A stretch of DNA of 64,000 nucleotides from Beijerinckia sp. 28-YEA-48 (GCF_900104955.1 NZ_FNSI01000001.1:5738001-5802000); one strand, 5' to 3'; numbered from the stretch's first letter, positions 33,103 to 42,614 are shown. The notes: generated from the sequence alone by a model not told the origin. Numbers and translations: made by a program.

Positions 33103-34911
33103 ATGGCCGACATTTTCCGCTCCCAAGCAGACAAATCCGAAGATCCGCCGCGGACCTCCCTTAGGGCGCTTTTGCCGCTGATTCCCTATGCTTTGCGCTA
33201 CAAAGGGCAGATTCTTGGCGCCCTGGGAGCCCTGACGGTCGCCTCGATCGCGACCTTGACCGTGCCCGTGGCGGTCAAAGGCATGATCGACCATGGTTTT
33301 TCGGGCGAGGGCGCGCAGCACATCTCCCGCTATTTCCTGGCCATGCTGGCGGTGGTGGCCGTTCTCGCGGTGGCCTCGGGTCTGCGCTATTTTTTTGTGA
33401 TGGTCACTGGCGAGCGGGTGGTCGCTGACCTCCGGAGCGATGTTTTCGCCCATCTGTCGCGGCTCGATGCGGCGTTTTTCGATGGCGCGCGCACTGGAGA
33501 ATTGCTTTCGCGGCTGACCGCCGACACCACCCAGATGAAAGCTGCTTTCGGCGCCTCCGCCTCGGTCGCGCTGCGCAATCTGTTCATGTTCGCCGGCGCG
33601 GTGGCGATGATGGTCTATACCAGTCCGAAATTGTCGGGCCTGGTGCTGGTGGCGATCCCGATCATCGTCTTCCCGCTGGTGGCGTCGGGCCGCGGCGTCC
33701 GCCGTCGGTCGCGCCGCGCACAGGACACTCTGGCCGAAGCCTCAGCCTTCGCCGCTGAGAATCTCAGCGCCGTCCGCACCATGCAGGCGTCCAACGCCCA
33801 GCCCGGCACTTTGCGCCGTTTCGCTGCGGCGGTCGAAGATGCCTATGCGGCAGCGCGCGACACCACGGCCGCACGGTCGATCCTGACGGTCGTGGCGATC
33901 TTCCTGGCCTTCTCCAGCGTTATCGCCGTGCTCTGGCTCGGTGCGCAGGATGTTTTGGCCGGGCGCATGTCGGCCGGGCAATTGTCGCAATTCGTGCTCT
34001 ATGCAGTGTTCGGCGCCAGCTCGCTGGGGCAGTTGTCGGAAGTGTGGAGCGAAATTTCGCAGGCGGCGGGGGCCGCCGGCCGGCTGGCTGAAATCCTGGC
34101 CATCCAACCTAAGATCGTCGCGCCGCAGCCGTGCCTGGCGCTGCCGCAGCCGGCGCAAGGCAGCATCGCCTTCGACGATGTGCATTTCGCCTACCCCTCG
34201 CGGCCGGATGCGCAGGCACTGAAGGGTCTTAGCTTCTCGATCGCGCCGGGCGAGACCGTGGCGCTGGTCGGTCCTTCCGGCGCCGGCAAATCGACTGTGT
34301 TCCAACTGCTGCTGCGCTTCTACGATCCGCAATCGGGCGTGGTGCGCGTTGATGGCGTCGATGTGGCTAAAGCCGATCCTTCTGCCGTCCGCGCTCGCAT
34401 CGCGCTGGTGCCGCAGGAGCCGGTGATCTTCTCCGGTACGATCGGCGACAACATTCGCTATGGCAGCGAGGACGCGCCGCAGGAGAAGATTGCCGATGCG
34501 GCGCGACGCGCGGCGGCGGATGAATTCATCCGCGTGCTGCCGGAAGGTTACGAATCCCGCGTCGGCGAACGTGGCGTGACACTGTCGGGCGGCCAGAAGC
34601 AGCGCCTCGCTATCGCCCGCGCCATTTTGCGCGATGCGCCGGTGCTGCTGCTCGATGAGGCGACGTCGGCGCTTGACGCGGAGAACGAGCGGTTGGTGCA
34701 GGGCGCGCTCGAAAACATCATGGGCACACGCACGACGATCGTTATCGCCCATCGTCTGGCGACGGTTCTGAAGGCCGATCGGATCTTGGTGATGGAAGGC
34801 GGGCGCATCGTCGAGGAGGGTACCCATGCGACGTTGGTGGCGCGCGGCGGCCTCTATGCGCGGCTGGCGCGGTTGCAATTCGACCAGCCGGACGTGCGCG
34901 CGGCGGAGTGA
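33103..34911 (+). CDS. ABC transporter, fused membrane and ATPase domains (MsbA-like exporter)
   Basis: A 602-residue half-transporter: six membrane helices in residues ~25-325, then an ABC ATPase with Walker A GPSGAGKST (residues 390-398), LSGGQKQRLAIARAI and Walker B VLLLDEATSALD, and H-loop IVIAHRLATV. It works as a homodimer, exporting lipids, drugs or peptides. The fixed place after rpmE on the opposite strand is common in this order; substrate unknown. Divergent from rpmE. ATG at 33103. Confidence 0.9.
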   Translation: MADIFRSQADKSEDPPRTSLRALLPLIPYALRYKGQILGALGALTVASIATLTVPVAVKGMIDHGFSGEGAQHISRYFLAMLAVVAVLAVASGLRYFFVMVTGERVVADLRSDVFAHLSRLDAAFFDGARTGELLSRLTADTTQMKAAFGASASVALRNLFMFAGAVAMMVYTSPKLSGLVLVAIPIIVFPLVASGRGVRRRSRRAQDTLAEASAFAAENLSAVRTMQASNAQPGTLRRFAAAVEDAYAAARDTTAARSILTVVAIFLAFSSVIAVLWLGAQDVLAGRMSAGQLSQFVLYAVFGASSLGQLSEVWSEISQAAGAAGRLAEILAIQPKIVAPQPCLALPQPAQGSIAFDDVHFAYPSRPDAQALKGLSFSIAPGETVALVGPSGAGKSTVFQLLLRFYDPQSGVVRVDGVDVAKADPSAVRARIALVPQEPVIFSGTIGDNIRYGSEDAPQEKIADAARRAAADEFIRVLPEGYESRVGERGVTLSGGQKQRLAIARAILRDAPVLLLDEATSALDAENERLVQGALENIMGTRTTIVIAHRLATVLKADRILVMEGGRIVEEGTHATLVARGGLYARLARLQFDQPDVRAAE

Positions 34912-35068
34912 GTGGCTTAACGTATTGATCGTGCCAGATTGGGGCAGAATCGCTCTATGACAGCGTGATCATGAAGCCACAGTCGTCGTCAGAACGTCTC
35001 AAATCTTTCGTGATCTATGGATTTTTAAGGCCCTTTTGGTACACCTTGGGTCACTCCAAGGGCTGCCG

Positions 35069-36493
35069 ATGTTTTCGCACCGAATCATCCTCACCGGCCT
35101 GACAGCCGGCTTTCTTGCTGCCGTGTCGCCTGTCGCACTGGCGACGGCCGCGCCGCGCGTGAAGGCCACGCCGGCGAGCGAACGGCCGCTGCGGCCCAAG
35201 GCGCCGCTCACCATTCTCGTCTCGCTCGATCAGCAGCGTCTTACGCTCTACGAGGGTTTGGTGCCGATTGCCGAAACCACCGTTTCGAGCGGCGTTATCG
35301 GCCATGAGACGCCGACAGGCGTGTTCAGCATTCTGCAAAAGAACCGCGACCATAAGTCGAACATCTATAGCGATGCGCCGATGCCCTATATGCAGCGGAT
35401 CACCTGGTCGGGGATCGCGCTGCATGAAGGACGCGTCACCGGTGCACCGGCCTCGCATGGCTGTATCCGCCTGCCGAAGGCGTTCGCGATGCAGCTCTGG
35501 CGCATGACCAAGCTCAATGTGCGCGTCATCGTCACCCATCAGGATGTGTCGCTCGCCGAGATTGAAGCGCCGAGTTTCTTCAAACTGCTGCCGCGCGCCG
35601 ACACCAATGTGGTGATCGCCACCGATGCGCCGGCGCCCGTGGTGTTCCTGCAGGGCGACGCGCCGAGAAGCGATATCTCGCCGGTTGCCAGCGTTCGCGC
35701 GACCGACAATCTGCGCCCCTCCATGATGCCGACAGAACCGGCGCATGAAGAGGCGGTTGTCGATGGCGATACCGGCCTGGCGACGCAGGAGGCAGCGCCC
35801 CTCGATTTGGCCTTGGCCGCGCCTGCGCCGACATCGCCCAAGGACGTGGTGATCGACCTTTACCCCGAAGAGGCCGCCAAGCCCGCGCAAGGCAAGCCGG
35901 TGCAAGCGCAAGCCGCACCGCAAGTGCCAACCGCGCCGCAAATGCAAGTCACCGCCAGTCTCGATGCCGGCTCTTTCGACCTGATGCTGCCGAAGGATTT
36001 CCGCGACAAGCGCCCGCCGACCTTCGATCGCAAGGCTGGGCCGCTCTCCGTCTTCATCAGCAAGAAAGACGGCAAGCTCTATGTGCGGCAGGACTTCAAG
36101 CAGGTGTTTGAAACAGCCGTCACCTTCGATGACCAGGAACAAGCGATTGGCACCCATGTGCTGACGGCGGTCGAGGGAACGACTGAGGGCATGCGCTGGG
36201 CTTCGACTACGGTGCCGTCAGCCATTTCCGTGCAGCGTGATCGCGACATCGCCGCGCGCAAGCAGCGCCAGGCGGCTGGCGCCAGCACGCCAGTGCGTGT
36301 AGCCGCCAACGGGCCGCTCACCTGGTGGCATATGTCGGGTCCGTCGGAGGCGCTGCGGCGCGTGCACGTGCCAGAAGAGATCGGCGATGCCATCGCGAAG
36401 GCGCTGACGCCAGGTTCGTCGCTGATCATCTCCGATCTCGGCGCCAGCATTGAAACCGGCAAAGGCACGGATTTCATTCTGCTGGCGAAGTGA
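35069..36493 (+). CDS. L,D-transpeptidase with a second, degenerate YkuD-like repeat
   Basis: A 474-residue exported protein. Signal peptide residues 1-28. Residues 45-155 are a YkuD domain with H119 and S129-H-G-C132-I-R, the catalytic cysteine motif that makes 3-3 peptidoglycan or protein crosslinks. A Pro/Ala-rich linker (~170-300) follows. Residues ~325-470 resemble the YkuD start again (LSVFISKKDGKLYVR versus LTILVSLDQQRLTLYE, then GTHVLTAVEG versus TPTGVFSILQ) but have no HGC motif. It may be an inactive partner domain. ATG at 35069 after CAAGGG. Confidence 0.88.
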   Translation: MFSHRIILTGLTAGFLAAVSPVALATAAPRVKATPASERPLRPKAPLTILVSLDQQRLTLYEGLVPIAETTVSSGVIGHETPTGVFSILQKNRDHKSNIYSDAPMPYMQRITWSGIALHEGRVTGAPASHGCIRLPKAFAMQLWRMTKLNVRVIVTHQDVSLAEIEAPSFFKLLPRADTNVVIATDAPAPVVFLQGDAPRSDISPVASVRATDNLRPSMMPTEPAHEEAVVDGDTGLATQEAAPLDLALAAPAPTSPKDVVIDLYPEEAAKPAQGKPVQAQAAPQVPTAPQMQVTASLDAGSFDLMLPKDFRDKRPPTFDRKAGPLSVFISKKDGKLYVRQDFKQVFETAVTFDDQEQAIGTHVLTAVEGTTEGMRWASTTVPSAISVQRDRDIAARKQRQAAGASTPVRVAANGPLTWWHMSGPSEALRRVHVPEEIGDAIAKALTPGSSLIISDLGASIETGKGTDFILLAK

Positions 36494-36505
36494 GTTGCGC
36501 TGCCC

Positions 36506-37471
36506 TTAATTATTTGGCGCCGGCACCAGTTTCGCAAGCTCGTCGCCTCTGGCCATTTCGACCTTGAGAAGAGTGGCGAATTCCGCTGGCGTATTGCCGA
36601 TGCCGACATAGCCTTGGGGCTCAAGGAATTTGCTGCGGTAATCCGCTTCCTCAACCAGTTCACGCACGGCGCCTGCGAGGCGGTTCATGATCTTCTCGTC
36701 AACTCCGGGCGGCGCCATCAGAGCAAACCAGCCGCCCTTATAGGGAAAGTTGAGACCGAGTTCGCCGAGCGAAGGCACGTCCGGCAGAAGCGGTTCGCGG
36801 CTATCGCCGGTGACGGCGAGCGGTACGATCTTGCCAGCTTCGGCCTGCGGCTTGGCGAAGCCGACAGTGACATAGCTCGCCTGGATGCGGCCACCAACGA
36901 GTTCGTTCATGATGTCGCCGGCACTGCGCATCGGCACGTGAAAGAGATCGGCGCCCTTGTGAGCGCGCAGCCATTCGAAAAACAATTGCGGTGAGCTGCC
37001 GCGTCCGAAAGATGCGTAATTGAGCTTGCCCGGTTCCTTCTTCGCCAGAGCGACGAGACCATCGAGTGTCTTGATGCCGAGATCCGGACTGGCATAGACG
37101 ACGCCACCGGCACGTAGCATTTGCGTTAGCGGCGCCAACGTTTTGTAGCGCGCCCATTGTTCCGGCTCGAGGGAGGGCGCGGTGATCATCTGTTCGATGG
37201 TGACGGCGCAGATCGTGTAGCCATCGGGCGTCGCCTTAGCGCAGGCTTCGAGACCGAGCGAACCGTTGGCGCCGGCGCGATTTTCGATGATCGCGGCCTG
37301 GCCGAGTTTTTCGCGCAGCCGTTCGGTGATCGAACGGGTGATGGCATCGAGCACGCCGCCTGGCGGGAAGGGCACGATGACCTTGATGATCTGGTTCGGA
37401 TAATTCTGCGCGTTCGCTGGCGCTGCAAACGTCGCGGCAAGGCCGATGGCGGCTGCCAGAAAAATTTTCAT
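36506..37471 (-). CDS. Bug-family substrate-binding protein
   Basis: A 321-residue Bug/TctC-type extracytoplasmic binding protein. Signal peptide residues 1-21 (ending PANAQ), then QIIKVIVPFPPGGVLDAITRS and IENRAGANGSLGLEACAKATPDGY. Strong ribosome site GGGAGGGG before ATG 37471. It follows the CocE-like hydrolase by 21 bases on the same strand, so it is likely in that TetR-controlled operon and may bind the hydrolase's ester substrate or its carboxylate product. No TctA/B genes. Confidence 0.9.
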   Translation of the reverse strand: MKIFLAAAIGLAATFAAPANAQNYPNQIIKVIVPFPPGGVLDAITRSITERLREKLGQAAIIENRAGANGSLGLEACAKATPDGYTICAVTIEQMITAPSLEPEQWARYKTLAPLTQMLRAGGVVYASPDLGIKTLDGLVALAKKEPGKLNYASFGRGSSPQLFFEWLRAHKGADLFHVPMRSAGDIMNELVGGRIQASYVTVGFAKPQAEAGKIVPLAVTGDSREPLLPDVPSLGELGLNFPYKGGWFALMAPPGVDEKIMNRLAGAVRELVEEADYRSKFLEPQGYVGIGNTPAEFATLLKVEMARGDELAKLVPAPNN

Positions 37472-37492
37472 GTTCCCCTCCCTCTACAACGC

Positions 37493-39217
37493 TCAGATAG
37501 GCGGCAGTTTGCCTCCCGAAAGATAGGTGCCGATGCGGTTGCCGCGCGTGATCGGCAGGATCAGATGCGAGGCGTGGTTGGCATCGGTATGGATATTCAC
37601 TGTCGCGGCGCGGGCGCGATGCAGATGGCCGATGTTGATGGCTTCAAGGGCGTTCGCCGGCGCATCGTCGTCGGCGCATTTGATGCGCAGGCCGATCTGT
37701 TCGCCGGGCTTCAGCAGGATGGCGTAGGGGCGCACCTCAATGTTGAGTTCATAGACGACACCGGGCTGCAAGACATCGCGTCGATCATGACGGTGATGGG
37801 GCTGCCAGGGCAAGGAGCGCGTTTCATCCAGCGCACGCTGCGACGCGCGCAGCCAGCCTCGGGTCAGTAATCGTTCCTTACCTTCAGCACTACGATGCAG
37901 GATCGAGACAAACACCAGCGCGTCATCGTCACAGGTCGATAGATGGAGATTGCAGACCATGGGGCCGCAAAGCTCCGTCGCCTCGACCATCGGGGGCGAC
38001 CAGAAACGGGCTTCGCCATGGGCGTGCGGCGCATCGTGAAAGGTCACGGGCGTAGCGTCGGGCGCGGGTTCGCGTTCGGACAGAACGCCGTTCTCATGCA
38101 GATGGAAGGCGGTGAAGCGCGTCTGCGGCAACGGCCAGGACGATGCGCCTTTCCATTCGCCGGTGCCGTCGATGAAAAGCTGGATCGGCTCCTCATGGTC
38201 GAGGCCGGTGTCCATGCCCTTGAGCCAATGGTCGAACCAGCGCAGCGCCTCGTGGTGATATTGGTAGAGCGGGCGGTCGAGATAGACCGGCGGACCGATG
38301 GCCATGCGCTTTGGCCCGGCCCAATGTTGCCAATTGCGAAAGGCGCCGGGCAGATGCAGGCCATAGACGCCCCAGCAACCGCCGAAATAAGCTGGTACGG
38401 AAGGGCGCGTCGCATAATCAACGGAACGTTCGCGATAGTAGGACGCATCGAAAGGTTGCGTCAGGACATCGGCGATCATTGCCGAAGCGCCGCTGCGCTC
38501 CCGTGGATTGGTGCTGACTTCAGCCAGCGCATTGGCGAGGAAAGGCACGTCGGCGATATCGGCGTCGGCCATGGTCGCCTGCAATGTGTTCTCGTCATCC
38601 GCGAAAGCGCATTCGCCTTCGATGCGCGGATTGTCCAAGGTCGGCACCCAGACCTTCATGAAGCCGTGGCTGAGAATGCCGCCGTGGTAGTAACGGTCGC
38701 GATACATATCCGACCAGCCGAAGGGGGCGAAAATGCATTTCAGCGCCGGCGGATGCAGCGTGGCGACGCGCGCCTGCACGATGGCGAAATAGGAGACGCC
38801 GAACATGCCCACAGAGCCGCTCGACCAGGGTTGCGCGGCTGCCCAAGCAATGGCCTGCGCGATATCCTCGATACTGCGCGGGCCCATATTGTCGTAGGTG
38901 CCGCCAGAGCCGCCAGTGCCGCGCATGTTGAGGATGATGTGCACATAGCCGCGCCGAACGAAGAAGGCGCTGTCGCCTGCTTCCATGTGGCCGCGCGCAT
39001 GCGAAAAGGCTTCGGGCTCAAGCCGGGCCAGTTGATCGGCCTTGCTATAGGCATGAACGCTGAGGATGATCGGGAAGCGCCCGTCGCTGTCGGGTCGCAA
39101 GACATCGGCGTCGAGACTTACCCCATCGTCGAGCGGGATGGCGACATCGCGTTCTTGCCGGATGCCGTGACGGCGTTCGGAGGTGTGCCATTCAGGAGTG
39201 AACACAAGCGCTTCCAT
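37493..39217 (-). CDS. CocE/NonD-family hydrolase (S15-like)
   Basis: A 574-residue serine hydrolase. Residues ~20-300 form the alpha/beta core: VAIPLDDGVSLDADVLRP, the oxyanion region SVHAYSKAD, NMRGTGGSGGTYD, and nucleophile motif GVSYFAI. The C-terminal ~200 residues are the jelly-roll domain of the X-Pro dipeptidyl-peptidase/cocaine esterase family. It cleaves esters or acyl amides in the cytoplasm (no signal peptide). The ATG at 39217 lies inside a TetR-type palindrome; GTG 39205 is an alternative. A TetR gene lies just upstream on the same strand. Confidence 0.87.
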   Translation of the reverse strand: MEALVFTPEWHTSERRHGIRQERDVAIPLDDGVSLDADVLRPDSDGRFPIILSVHAYSKADQLARLEPEAFSHARGHMEAGDSAFFVRRGYVHIILNMRGTGGSGGTYDNMGPRSIEDIAQAIAWAAAQPWSSGSVGMFGVSYFAIVQARVATLHPPALKCIFAPFGWSDMYRDRYYHGGILSHGFMKVWVPTLDNPRIEGECAFADDENTLQATMADADIADVPFLANALAEVSTNPRERSGASAMIADVLTQPFDASYYRERSVDYATRPSVPAYFGGCWGVYGLHLPGAFRNWQHWAGPKRMAIGPPVYLDRPLYQYHHEALRWFDHWLKGMDTGLDHEEPIQLFIDGTGEWKGASSWPLPQTRFTAFHLHENGVLSEREPAPDATPVTFHDAPHAHGEARFWSPPMVEATELCGPMVCNLHLSTCDDDALVFVSILHRSAEGKERLLTRGWLRASQRALDETRSLPWQPHHRHDRRDVLQPGVVYELNIEVRPYAILLKPGEQIGLRIKCADDDAPANALEAINIGHLHRARAATVNIHTDANHASHLILPITRGNRIGTYLSGGKLPPI

Positions 39218-39276
39218 CCATACAGTTGTGTATGGATATAGGAGGGCGCGCTCAGAGTGTCAATACAGATATGTAT
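39216..39276. promoter_or_regulatory. TetR operator pair before the CocE-like gene
   Basis: ATCCATACA (39216-39224) and TGTATGGAT (39229-39237) are a perfect 9-bp inverted repeat with a four-base spacer, overlapping the hydrolase start codon. A second copy, ATACA-GATA-TGTAT, lies at 39263-39276. The 65-base gap after the TetR gene is thus mostly operator. Confidence 0.75.
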
Positions 39277-39282
39277 GGAGGC

Positions 39283-39870
39283 CTATCTCGCCACCATTTC
39301 CTCATGTTGGAACCGGGCCAGGCGCAGGCGCTCCTTTTGCGGTAGGTGACCCTGGCGCAGATATTCGCCGATCATCAGTGCTTGATAGATGGCGCCCCGG
39401 TGTTCCGCTTCCGGCGCGGCAAAGCCGATGTCGGCGAAGAGCGCGACGAGATGGGAGAGGCGGCGAGCGTCTTCGTCCGCGAGACGGTCGCGCGTCTTGG
39501 GGTCGTTGCGCGCCCACAGGCGCAGGGCGAGATATTGCGCCCCGTCGATGCCGCTGATGACACGTTCGTAGATCGTCCAGAGTTTTTCGCGCGGATCGGC
39601 TTTTCCGGCGATGGCCGGGATCATCGACTGTTCGAGGCCGAGCACGTCGAACCAGCGTTCCAGCACGGCGGCGATCAGATCGTCGCGGTTCTTGAAATGC
39701 CAATAGAAACTGCCGCGCGTCACATCCATGTCGCGCGCCAGCCGATCGACCCGGACATGATCTAGGCTGGTCTGGCCGAGGGTTTTCCAGGCGGCGTCGA
39801 TCCAGTCGGCGCGGCCGAGCGGCTTCTGGCTGTCGTCAGGCTTTTTGTCGGTGTCGCGATCGTCTTGCAT
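39283..39870 (-). CDS. TetR-family transcriptional regulator
   Basis: A 195-residue TetR protein. DNA-binding domain: WIDAAWKTLGQTSLDHVRVDRLARDMDVTRGSFYWHFKNRDDLIAAVLERW (about 23-73). A helical ligand domain follows. ATG at 39870; the upstream in-frame extension is unlikely. It probably binds the ATACA-TGTAT palindromes at 39216-39276 and represses the hydrolase-Bug unit downstream. Confidence 0.9.
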   Translation of the reverse strand: MQDDRDTDKKPDDSQKPLGRADWIDAAWKTLGQTSLDHVRVDRLARDMDVTRGSFYWHFKNRDDLIAAVLERWFDVLGLEQSMIPAIAGKADPREKLWTIYERVISGIDGAQYLALRLWARNDPKTRDRLADEDARRLSHLVALFADIGFAAPEAEHRGAIYQALMIGEYLRQGHLPQKERLRLARFQHEEMVAR

Positions 39871-39980
39871 GCCCGAGACGTGCCACGACCGACGCGGAGG
39901 AACAACCGTCAAAGTAAACCCGCCCTTCCATTCCCCTGGCCAGCCTTGGTAGCATTACGCTTCGCCGGCAGGAGGAACAG

Positions 39981-40352
39981 GTGGCTTTCACGCGGATCGA
40001 TCATGTGGCGCTGGATGTGGCGGATCTCGCCCGCTCCGTCGCCTTTTACGAACGGACCTTCGGCTTCAAGACCTATTCCGACTATGTGACGCCGACCGGC
40101 CTCAAGATCGCCTATCTGAAACTGGGCGGCACGGTGCTCGAACTGGTTGGCCAGCAGGATGCGCCAATGCAAGGCTTTCACTTCTGCCTGCATTGTGATG
40201 ACTTCGACGGTGCCGTGCAGGACTTGCAGGCGGCGGGCATCGCGCTGGTGCAGGCGCCGCATAAGACCGGCGCGCGGGAGCCGGGGGAGGAGACTTGGCG
40301 GCGCGTCGTGTTTGCCGGACCTGATGGCGAGCATATCGAGATCAGGGGATGA
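39981..40352 (+). CDS. VOC-family protein (glyoxalase/methylmalonyl-CoA epimerase-like)
   Basis: A 123-residue VOC protein: IDHVALDVADLARSVAFYERTFGFK gives the first metal histidine (His8) and typical fold, FHFCLHCDDFDGAVQDLQAAGI the second module, and DGEHIEIRG the last glutamate. GTG start at 39981 behind GGAGGAA. It is 21 bases before the acyl-CoA synthetase gene, so the two are an operon. Substrate unknown; an epimerase or lyase step on a CoA or ring intermediate is possible. Confidence 0.87.
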   Translation: MAFTRIDHVALDVADLARSVAFYERTFGFKTYSDYVTPTGLKIAYLKLGGTVLELVGQQDAPMQGFHFCLHCDDFDGAVQDLQAAGIALVQAPHKTGAREPGEETWRRVVFAGPDGEHIEIRG

Positions 40353-40373
40353 TCCGGGCTATAGGGAGATGAG

Positions 40374-41885
40374 ATGAACATCAGTATGCTTCTCGAGCAG
40401 TCCGCGCAGCGGCTGCCCGATCACCCAGCCGTCACGCAGGATGGGCGTAGCCTGACCTATCGCCAGCTCAATGCCGATGTCGCTTCTTTCGCTGGCGCGC
40501 TGCGCGGACATTTCGGTCTGGAGAAGGGCGACCGGGTTGCGCTGGCGATGGACAACAGCGTCGAATTGCTGCTGGCGCTGTTCGCCATCTGGCGTGCCGG
40601 TCTTGTCGCCGTGCCGATGAATGCTAAATTGCACGGTCGCGAATTGCTCGATCTCATTGTCGACAGCGATGCCGCGCTCTGTCTCACCTCACCGAAGCAG
40701 GCCGCTGCCATCCATGCCGTGCCGGAATTTAGCCAACACAAGTGTTTTCTGTTCGACGCGACCGATCCGGCCTTCGTCGCGCTCTGCAAGGGCGATGGCC
40801 TCGATGTGACGCCGGTGGCGCCCGACGATCTCGCCTGGCTTTTTTACACCAGTGGCACGACGGGCAAATCAAAAGGCGCGATGCTGACCCATCGCAATCT
40901 GATGTTCTCGACCACAAGCTACCTGGCCGACATCGATCAACTCGACGAACGCGATACGATCTTCCATGCGGCGCCGCTGACACATGGGTCTGGCATCTAC
41001 GCATTGCCGCATATCGCCAAGGGCTCGCATAATCTGATCCTGTCCGGCTCCTTCGACCCCGACGAGGTGTTGAGCGCGCTTGGCAAATATCAAAACGTCA
41101 GCATGTTCGCGGCGCCCACCATGGTGAACCGCTTGGTGCGACAGGTCGGTCGCTGGCGCGGCAATCTCTCGTCGCTGAAATGCATGATCTATGGCGGCGG
41201 CCCGATGCATGTGCAGGATCTCAAAGATGCCCTCGATGTGTTTGGCCCGAGATTCTATCAGCTCTTCGGCCAAGGTGAATCGCCGATGACCATCACCGGT
41301 CTCGACAAGTTCCACCATGAGAAGGCGGTGCGCGACCACCGTGACGACTGGCTCGCCTCCTGCGGCCCGGCGCGCACGGGCGTCGAAGTCATGGTGGTCG
41401 ACGACGATGGCGAGTCGCTGCCTCCGGGTGAACTCGGCGAGGTGGTTACGCGCAGCGATTGCGTCATGGCTGGCTATTGGCGCAACCCGGAGGCGACGGC
41501 GGCGGCGCTGCGTGATGGTTGGCTGCACACCGGCGACAGCGGCAAGCTCGACGAACGTGGCTTTCTCACGCTGCTCGATCGCAAGAAAGATCTGATCATC
41601 AGCGGCGGCAGCAATATTTATCCGCGCGAGATCGAGGAGGTTCTCCTCGAACATGACGGCGTGCGCGAAGTGGCGGTGATCGGCGAGCCGGATCGCGAAT
41701 GGGGCGAGTTGGTGGTGGCCTGCGTCGTCACCACTACGCCTAACATCACCGCCGATGAACTCGACACGCTCTGCCTCAATCGTCTGGCACGCTTCAAACG
41801 GCCGCGTCGCTATGTCTTCCTTGAGGATCTACCGAAGAATAGCTACGGCAAAGTGCTCAAGCGCGAATTACGCGGCCGCATCTAA
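40374..41885 (+). CDS. AMP-dependent acyl-CoA synthetase/ligase
   Basis: A 503-residue adenylate-forming enzyme. The phosphate loop FYTSGTTGKSKGAMLTHRNL, the adenine motif YQLFGQGESPMTIT and the hinge/TGD region WLHTGDSGKLDERGFLTLLDRKKDLIISGG are complete, and the C-terminal lysine is in NSYGKVLKREL. It activates a carboxylic acid (fatty, aromatic or short chain) to its CoA thioester. Second gene of an operon with the VOC protein. ATG at 40374 after GGAGATG. Confidence 0.92.
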   Translation: MNISMLLEQSAQRLPDHPAVTQDGRSLTYRQLNADVASFAGALRGHFGLEKGDRVALAMDNSVELLLALFAIWRAGLVAVPMNAKLHGRELLDLIVDSDAALCLTSPKQAAAIHAVPEFSQHKCFLFDATDPAFVALCKGDGLDVTPVAPDDLAWLFYTSGTTGKSKGAMLTHRNLMFSTTSYLADIDQLDERDTIFHAAPLTHGSGIYALPHIAKGSHNLILSGSFDPDEVLSALGKYQNVSMFAAPTMVNRLVRQVGRWRGNLSSLKCMIYGGGPMHVQDLKDALDVFGPRFYQLFGQGESPMTITGLDKFHHEKAVRDHRDDWLASCGPARTGVEVMVVDDDGESLPPGELGEVVTRSDCVMAGYWRNPEATAAALRDGWLHTGDSGKLDERGFLTLLDRKKDLIISGGSNIYPREIEEVLLEHDGVREVAVIGEPDREWGELVVACVVTTTPNITADELDTLCLNRLARFKRPRRYVFLEDLPKNSYGKVLKRELRGRI

Positions 41886-41891
41886 GTTTGA

Positions 41892-42614
41892 TCATTCGGC
41901 CGTGCTGACTTCCCAGCTTGCATGCTGCACACCGGTGAGACGGCGCAGCCGGCTGACCGCATAGTTCAATTCGTCGGTTCGCGCGGTCGTGCTGACAAGT
42001 CTGGCGATGATCTCCGAGGTGTCGTCATTGCCCGGCGTGATGTTGATATCAGCCACCGGATATTTGGCGCGCTTCAACTCGCCCAGAATACTTTCGCGCA
42101 AGTCCGGCACCCGGTCGTTGAGGGCGGCGACGCGGACCTCGTAGATGGCTTCCGAGAATCCTTCGTCGATAGGAATGCGGTTGATCGCATTGACGAGGGG
42201 AATGAGCAGCGTATTGCCGGCGAGAATGAAGAGCGTGATCATCGCGGCTTCGGCGACGCGGTCGCCACCCGCCGAGGCGCCGACGGCGGCGGAGGCCCAT
42301 AAGGTCGCGGCCGTGTTGAGGCCGCGGACATTCATGCCTTCTTTCATGATGACGCCGGCGCCGAGAAAGCCAATGCCCGACACCACATAGGCGATCACCC
42401 GCACCGCGCCGTCAGCGCCGGTCAGTCGCATGGCGAGATCGACGAAGGCGGCGGCGCCGACTGAAACGAGAACATTGGTCCGCAGGCCGGCGCTGCGCTG
42501 GCGATATTGTCGTTCCACGCCGATGGCCGTGCCGAGGACGAAGGCGGCGGAGAGGCTGATGAAGCTGTCCAGGAAGGAGGCGGCTTCGAAGGTCTCAATA
42601 AACTGCAGTTGCAT
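41892..42614 (-). CDS. MgtC/SapB-family membrane protein
   Basis: A 240-residue protein with about five N-terminal membrane helices (SFISLSAAFVLGTAIGVERQYRQRSAGLRTNVLVSVGAAAFVDL is the family signature; VSGIGFLGAGVIMKEG follows) and an ACT-like cytoplasmic domain from residue ~150. MgtC proteins support growth at low Mg2+ and in hosts, in part by acting on ATP synthase. ATG at 42614 behind GAGGAT. Convergent with the synthetase. Confidence 0.9.
   Translation of the reverse strand: MQLQFIETFEAASFLDSFISLSAAFVLGTAIGVERQYRQRSAGLRTNVLVSVGAAAFVDLAMRLTGADGAVRVIAYVVSGIGFLGAGVIMKEGMNVRGLNTAATLWASAAVGASAGGDRVAEAAMITLFILAGNTLLIPLVNAINRIPIDEGFSEAIYEVRVAALNDRVPDLRESILGELKRAKYPVADINITPGNDDTSEIIARLVSTTARTDELNYAVSRLRRLTGVQHASWEVSTAE

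Noticed and set aside
37943-39241. 432-codon plus-strand open frame
   Set aside because: Exactly antisense to the well-supported CocE-like hydrolase, with no family resemblance; a product of high GC content.
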